Shown here: piece by piece, positions 60,135 through 64,000 of the stretch
How positions within the stretch are numbered: the first letter of the stretch is position 1
Layout of the letters: the number at the start of each line of letters is the position of its first letter
NCBI GenBank assembly: GCA_017622235.1
Contig: JAGARN010000005.1
Location: 265,124 to 329,123, forward strand
Source of the DNA: Spirochaetaceae bacterium
Lineage (GTDB): Bacteria > Spirochaetota > Spirochaetia > Treponematales > Treponemataceae
Direction: 5' to 3'
DNA: 64,000 nucleotides
Made by a program: the position numbers and the translations under genes
Notes under the pieces: generated by a model
What the model saw: only the letters and a program-made list of their open reading frames with translations
Told to the model about the DNA's origin: nothing
Databases searched by the model: none

Positions 60135-60971
60135 CTAACGAATTATTGAATTGAAAAGTTGTTGTGTAAGAAGTCCCCAGCCATCAACAAGCACAAATAA
60201 CATCAATTTAAATGGCATAGAAATTTGCACAGGTGGTAACATAATCATTCCCATAGACATAAGAACGCTTGCAACAACCATATCTATAACGATAAATGGA
60301 ATATACAATATAACACCTATCTTAAAAGCAACAGTTAGCTCATTTAATATATAAGCAGGAACAAGAACATAAGTAGGAACATCCGCTAAAGTATTTGGAC
60401 GATCCAACCCTGCCATGGACATAAAAGAAGTGATATAATCTTGATTACCGCCCATTTGATTAAACATAAAAACACGCAACGGAGCTTCAGCTTCTTGGAA
60501 TGCCTGCTCTATGCCAATCTGACCATCTGCCATTGGTTTAAATGCATTATTATAAATTTCTGTAAAAGTGGGCCACATTATAAACAAGGTTAAAAACAAA
60601 GCAATTCCATTTAATACTGTTGTAGGTGGAACTTGCTGCAACGAAAGTGCACGTTTTATAAAGTCTAAAACAATAGAAAAACGCAAAAAACAAGTAACAA
60701 GAATTAAAATACTTGGTGCAAGAGTAAGAATAGTAAGTAAAAGCAACAACTGAACAGAAAAAGCAACTTCTTCCCCTGTTTCTGGCGATCTGATATCCAA
60801 ACTAATCGCAGGCATTTGAGCATCTGCCACATCTGCTGTCAGTTCTGTACGACCGGCTGTTGAACCTTGAGGAAATGATTGAGAAGCAACAGGCATACAA
60901 CATAAAGCAACGATACCAGCGAAAATAATTATTCTAGGTAATGTTTTAGAAGCAAAACCTTTTAACGTCAT
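60135..60971 (-). CDS. fliP: Flagellar type III export protein FliP
   Basis: FliP forms the core export gate of the flagellar secretion channel. A cleavable signal peptide (ending PVASQ) precedes four transmembrane helices. Conserved segments are LVTCFLRFSIVLDF, ALSLQQVPPTTVLNGIALFLTLFIMWP, VYTLLPSFVLSEL-like VPTYVLVPAYILNELTVAF and the final MSMGMIMLPPVQISMPFKL block. The length of 278 residues is normal. It overlaps the fliO/Z gene by 4 bases. Confidence 0.95.
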   Translation of the reverse strand: MTLKGFASKTLPRIIIFAGIVALCCMPVASQSFPQGSTAGRTELTADVADAQMPAISLDIRSPETGEEVAFSVQLLLLLTILTLAPSILILVTCFLRFSIVLDFIKRALSLQQVPPTTVLNGIALFLTLFIMWPTFTEIYNNAFKPMADGQIGIEQAFQEAEAPLRVFMFNQMGGNQDYITSFMSMAGLDRPNTLADVPTYVLVPAYILNELTVAFKIGVILYIPFIVIDMVVASVLMSMGMIMLPPVQISMPFKLMLFVLVDGWGLLTQQLFNSIIR

Positions 60972-61603
60972 ACATCGTCCTCAGAATCAGACAAATCATG
61001 AACGTTTCCCTTGTTTAATCGTTCTCTTTGCCGTTGTAAATTCTGTACTGCTTCTGAAGTATTTGCACCAAAAAAATTGCTAGAATCATCAGTTGATTTC
61101 TTTTTTGGCGAAAGACTGAAAAAACTCAATATTGAAGCAAAATCTTTGTTTTTTATATTAATATTCTGTTGCGAATCTGCATTTAAATTCATTGCATCTA
61201 TTAGTTCTTTGTTTTCTATCTGACCAATAAGATTAACATAATTATCGGTAACGCCAATAATATATGCTTTATCATCTATAGAGATTACATATACAAATTT
61301 CCCTGGAGAAAGAGTTATAGAAGCAACAACTTTTAGGTATGGGTCAGTTGTGTTCTTTGAAGTCATCCCTTTTTTTAAGAAGAAAACAACAACATAAATA
61401 CATAAAACAACAAGAGCTAGCACTAACACCATACGCACAAAAAGCCATGCCGTAGAAGGCTGACTTGTTTCAGAAAGAGTATCTGTATCTGCTTCACTAT
61501 CAGTAGCAATCAGAAGTGTACTTTCAAGAGCTTTTCCTGTAACATCCTCTGTTTGAGCTGGGCATAATGCAATAGCAAAAAAACATAAAATCAGGGCAAG
61601 CAA
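60968..61603 (-). CDS. fliO: Flagellar export protein FliO/FliZ
   Basis: FliO assists FliP assembly. The protein has a signal-like segment, one transmembrane helix (VRMVLVLALVVLCIYVVVFFL) and the cytoplasmic LKVVASITLSPGKFVYVISIDDKAYIIGVTDNYVNLIGQIEN segment typical of FliO. A charged C-terminal tail follows. The start is uncertain: TTG at 61603, with CAGGG upstream, is preferred because the long frame to 61726 overlaps fliY by 80 bases. T. pallidum calls this gene fliZ. Confidence 0.85.
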   Translation of the reverse strand: MLALILCFFAIALCPAQTEDVTGKALESTLLIATDSEADTDTLSETSQPSTAWLFVRMVLVLALVVLCIYVVVFFLKKGMTSKNTTDPYLKVVASITLSPGKFVYVISIDDKAYIIGVTDNYVNLIGQIENKELIDAMNLNADSQQNINIKNKDFASILSFFSLSPKKKSTDDSSNFFGANTSEAVQNLQRQRERLNKGNVHDLSDSEDDV

Positions 61604-61646
61604 AAAACTTACCCTGTTTGAACAAAGTTTGTTTACTCTTGTATGA

Positions 61647-62804
61647 TTAACCTGTAACACGCTCGATAGGTGACAGAATTTCTGTAACACGCACACCGAA
61701 GTTTTCATCAATAACAACAACCTCACCTTTTGCTATGGGCTTATGATTTACAAGAATATCTACAGGCTCACCAGCGAGTTTATCAAGCTCAATAATTGTA
61801 CCTTCACCCATACCAAGAATTTCTTTTATCTGCTTTTTTGTACGCCCAAGTTCTACGGTCATCTCCATGTAAACATCCATGATTAGACCGATATTTCCCT
61901 GCTCCATTGTTCCCATACCAGTTTGCAAACCGGGGAACTGCAAAGATTGAACATTAGGAGCATTCATTCCCATAGGTGCAGGTGCAAAACCCATTCCCAT
62001 TTGTGGCATTTGTTGTGGCATTCCCATAGGCATTCCCATTTGCATACCACCCATCATATTCGGTTGCATTTGCATACCACCCATATTCATCTGAGGAGCA
62101 GTTTGCTGTGGCATAGCCATACCCATTCCCATAGGAGCAGCATTACCTGCATTTGCGTTAGTTCCAAATGCATTAGAAATTTGTTCCGCTGCTGCACCAC
62201 CAATTGCTTCCCAAAGAGTATATGCTGCACCATCTAATGTTACAGGATATGTAAAAAGAGCAAAACTGTTCTGGGGGAATCTTACAAGAGCCTTTGGACC
62301 ATTAACAGGTTCTCCAGGATTACAAGCCAAACCAGGGAATTTTCCATCACGAGTAAGCTCAGTAATCTCTGAACCAGTATGCTGAGAAACAACTTCTGAA
62401 ACAACAGACATTGCCATATCGTCAAGTTCTGCATTTTCTTCTTTGTTGATAAGAGATGTAAGTTTCTGAGCAAAATCAGTTGAAAGAACATACAAATGGT
62501 CGCCAGAAAGTCCAGAAGAGAAATCTGCCATTACAGCAACCACAACCTCTGGAAGTTTTGCCAAAAACTGGTCACGATTAACAACTTCTACAACAGGTGT
62601 ACCAACAGAAGCCTCTGCTCCTGTCATTGTACCAAGATTCTGACCAAGAGAATCTTTAACTGATCCTGCAACCTTTTCCAACACTGCTGTATCAATATGC
62701 ACAGCAGGAGATGGTGCCGAAGAACCAGAGGGCGAAAGTCCACCCATATCTACACCAGCTAACAAAGCATCAATTTCATCTTGAGAAATAGCACCATCAC
62801 TCAT
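61647..62804 (-). CDS. fliY: Flagellar motor switch protein FliY
   Basis: The 385-residue protein starts with the CheY-binding-like SQDEIDALLAG, has a CheC-like middle (residues about 60-190) and a FliN/SpoA C terminus (IMDVYMEMTVELGRTKKQIKEIL..GTIIELDKLAGEPVDILVN). The CheC-type motif reads SVVSEVVS, with Ser instead of the catalytic Asn, so phosphatase activity is doubtful. Between the parts lies a Met/Gln/Pro/Gly linker of about 70 residues (MGMPMGMPQQMPQMGMG). It overlaps fliM by 8 bases. Confidence 0.93.
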   Translation of the reverse strand: MSDGAISQDEIDALLAGVDMGGLSPSGSSAPSPAVHIDTAVLEKVAGSVKDSLGQNLGTMTGAEASVGTPVVEVVNRDQFLAKLPEVVVAVMADFSSGLSGDHLYVLSTDFAQKLTSLINKEENAELDDMAMSVVSEVVSQHTGSEITELTRDGKFPGLACNPGEPVNGPKALVRFPQNSFALFTYPVTLDGAAYTLWEAIGGAAAEQISNAFGTNANAGNAAPMGMGMAMPQQTAPQMNMGGMQMQPNMMGGMQMGMPMGMPQQMPQMGMGFAPAPMGMNAPNVQSLQFPGLQTGMGTMEQGNIGLIMDVYMEMTVELGRTKKQIKEILGMGEGTIIELDKLAGEPVDILVNHKPIAKGEVVVIDENFGVRVTEILSPIERVTG

Positions 62805-63831
62805 ATGATTCGTCTCCTTCTACGGATAATTCTTCAAAATCCTCGTTCTCACCTTGATTTAATTTGCTCAAAACTTGAACCGCCATCTTTTTGCCAATAA
62901 CGCCAGGTTGACACAAGAATTTTTTCTTATTTCCAACGCTAAGCGTAATAGGATCTGTAATGCGTACATTAGATAATCGGACAATATCGCCAACTCTTAA
63001 GGATAAAACATCTCTTGTAGGCAAAGAAACTGAACCAACTTCTGCAACAACATCCATATCAACATCTGAAAGTTTTTCTTTAAGGACACCCAAATATTGC
63101 GTAGTAGAACTTCTCCTAACAGAAGAAAACCAGAATTGGGAAGATAATTTAGAAATAATTGGTTCTATGGTGATGTAAGGTATACAGAAATTCATCATAC
63201 CTTCTTCTTCACCAATTTTTGTTTCAAGGGTTACCAACACAACCATTTCAGAAGGAGCAACAATTTGCGCAAACTGTGGATTCGTTTCAATTTGCCCCAT
63301 ACGAGGTCGCAAATCAATTACTTGAGTCCAAGCCTCCCGCATGTTGGCCAAAATACGTACGATAATGCCTTCCATTACAGCCTGTTCTATATCAGTTAAA
63401 TCACGCTGAACTTTTGCACCTTGCCCAGTGCCACCAAAAAGACGGTCTATCATAGAGAACGTTATTGCAGGGTCAATCTCTAAAATTGCGTTACCCTTTA
63501 ACGGATCCATGTTAATAACCGCAAGGGTTGTTGGCGTAGGGATAGAACGAATAAACTCTTCGTAGGTCAACTGGTCTACAGAAGCCACATGAACATGAAC
63601 AATACTACGAAGTTGAGCCGACAAACTAGTTGTGGTCAGTCGTGCAAAAGTTTCATGCATAATAGAAACAGTACGAATCTGCTCCTTAGAAAATTTGTCG
63701 GGACGCTTAAAGTCATATATCTTTATCTTACGAGTATCGTTGACCGGCTTAAAATCCTCTGGTTCTGAATTACCAGAACTTATAGCAGTGAGAAGCTGGT
63801 CTATTTCGTCCTGAGACAAAACTTCATTCAT
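62797..63831 (-). CDS. fliM: Flagellar motor switch protein FliM
   Basis: FliM binds CheY-P and FliG in the switch complex. The N terminus MNEVLSQDEIDQLLTAI carries the CheY-binding motif. The middle domain shows HETFARLTTTSLSAQLRSIV, PLKGNAILEIDPAITFSMIDRLFGGTG, and the C terminus a SpoA/FliN-like domain (GDIVRLSNVRITDPITLSVGNKKKFLCQPG). The length of 344 residues is standard. It follows fliL by 21 bases and overlaps fliY. Confidence 0.96.
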   Translation of the reverse strand: MNEVLSQDEIDQLLTAISSGNSEPEDFKPVNDTRKIKIYDFKRPDKFSKEQIRTVSIMHETFARLTTTSLSAQLRSIVHVHVASVDQLTYEEFIRSIPTPTTLAVINMDPLKGNAILEIDPAITFSMIDRLFGGTGQGAKVQRDLTDIEQAVMEGIIVRILANMREAWTQVIDLRPRMGQIETNPQFAQIVAPSEMVVLVTLETKIGEEEGMMNFCIPYITIEPIISKLSSQFWFSSVRRSSTTQYLGVLKEKLSDVDMDVVAEVGSVSLPTRDVLSLRVGDIVRLSNVRITDPITLSVGNKKKFLCQPGVIGKKMAVQVLSKLNQGENEDFEELSVEGDESYE

Positions 63832-63852
63832 ACAAAACCCCTGAAAGCAGTA

Positions 63853-64000
63853 CTATTGTTCAATAACCTGCAAGTTCAAAAAGCGAACATCCCTTATCTT
63901 AGAAGAACTTAGAATGTCGTCGTTTATTGCGTTACGAATTTCTATACGTCGCTTATCTTCGTTTATCGGTTGCAAATCTTCAGCCTTTAGTCCTGTAAAA
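63853..64000 (-). CDS. fliL: Flagellar basal-body-associated protein FliL (partial)
   Basis: The window ends within this gene. The visible 49 codons read ...LKAEDLQPINEDKRRIEIRNAIN DDILSSSKIRDV RFLNLQVIEQ, which matches the C terminus of FliL: a helix followed by the ILSSSKIRDVRF beta motif. FliL stabilises the flagellar stator. The TAG stop is at 63853-63855, 21 bases from fliM. Confidence 0.85.
   Translation of the reverse strand, partial: FTGLKAEDLQPINEDKRRIEIRNAINDDILSSSKIRDVRFLNLQVIEQ

Noticed and set aside
1..64000. tRNA or rRNA genes
   Set aside because: No cloverleaf with GTTCGANTC-like T-arm or rRNA signature was recognised in the intergenic gaps; most gaps are too short.

Overview
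The window is an AT-rich, gene-dense stretch of a spirochaete chromosome, almost certainly a Treponema. The evidence is gene order and family content: dnaB-rplI-rpsR-ssb-rpsF, rpsT-hup-lnt, cNMP protein-murB-cysS-ECF sigma, and fliP-fliO/Z-fliY-fliM-fliL run in the order I remember from Treponema pallidum. Many genes encode lipoproteins, TIG, LRR, LysM or PilZ proteins typical of the genus. The species cannot be named from this alone. No rRNA, tRNA or CRISPR array was recognised.

Layout. 1-2096 (+): end of rseP and a WD40-like secreted protein. 2103-18475 (all -): replication and ribosomal genes, a cytidylate-kinase-like protein, Lon, a Ser/Thr kinase / metallophosphoesterase / FHA phospho-signalling set, a NitT/TauT-type ABC importer behind avtA, a bactofilin, lnt, HU and S20. 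18662-35890: Na/Pi symporter, an HTH-EIIA regulator, radC, a glucosaminidase lipoprotein, an archaeal-type UMP kinase, an ECF sigma / anti-sigma / TIG-transglutaminase operon, cysS and murB (divergent), a cNMP-binding regulator, small exported proteins, TPR and PilZ proteins and a split ThrE exporter. 35993-50439: isocitrate dehydrogenase, a REC-HD-GYP regulator, murI, a metallo-beta-lactamase-fold protein, a putative metalloprotease lipoprotein, a BspA-like LRR protein, a heterodimeric ABC exporter, a tRNA-dihydrouridine synthase and galactokinase. 54605-64000: phosphohexomutase, an exonuclease, an RpoS-like sigma factor, a LysM protein and the flagellar export/switch operon. Genes are very tightly packed, and several convergent pairs overlap at their stop codons.

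The accessory island is about 50.5-54.6 kb. It looks like a relic diversity-generating retroelement (DGR). A lipoprotein with a formylglycine-enzyme/C-type-lectin fold (51701-52849) ends in a segment whose variable codons nearly all have the form NNC. That is the footprint expected from adenine-directed mutagenesis of AAC codons in a template repeat. Downstream, in the usual DGR order, lies a reverse-transcriptase remnant (51122-51414) that is frameshifted and cut off before its catalytic motif. No template repeat or Avd gene is visible in the window, so diversification is either extinct here or supplied in trans. The RT homology stops at a small element flanked by 9-bp direct repeats. That element resembles units of a palindromic repeat array at 53.69-54.50 kb. 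An outer-membrane-barrel gene with GC-rich codons and a G9 tract upstream sits between them, and an XRE regulator with two palindromic operator-like sites bounds the other side.

All functional calls rest on motif recognition from the sequence and were not checked by database search.
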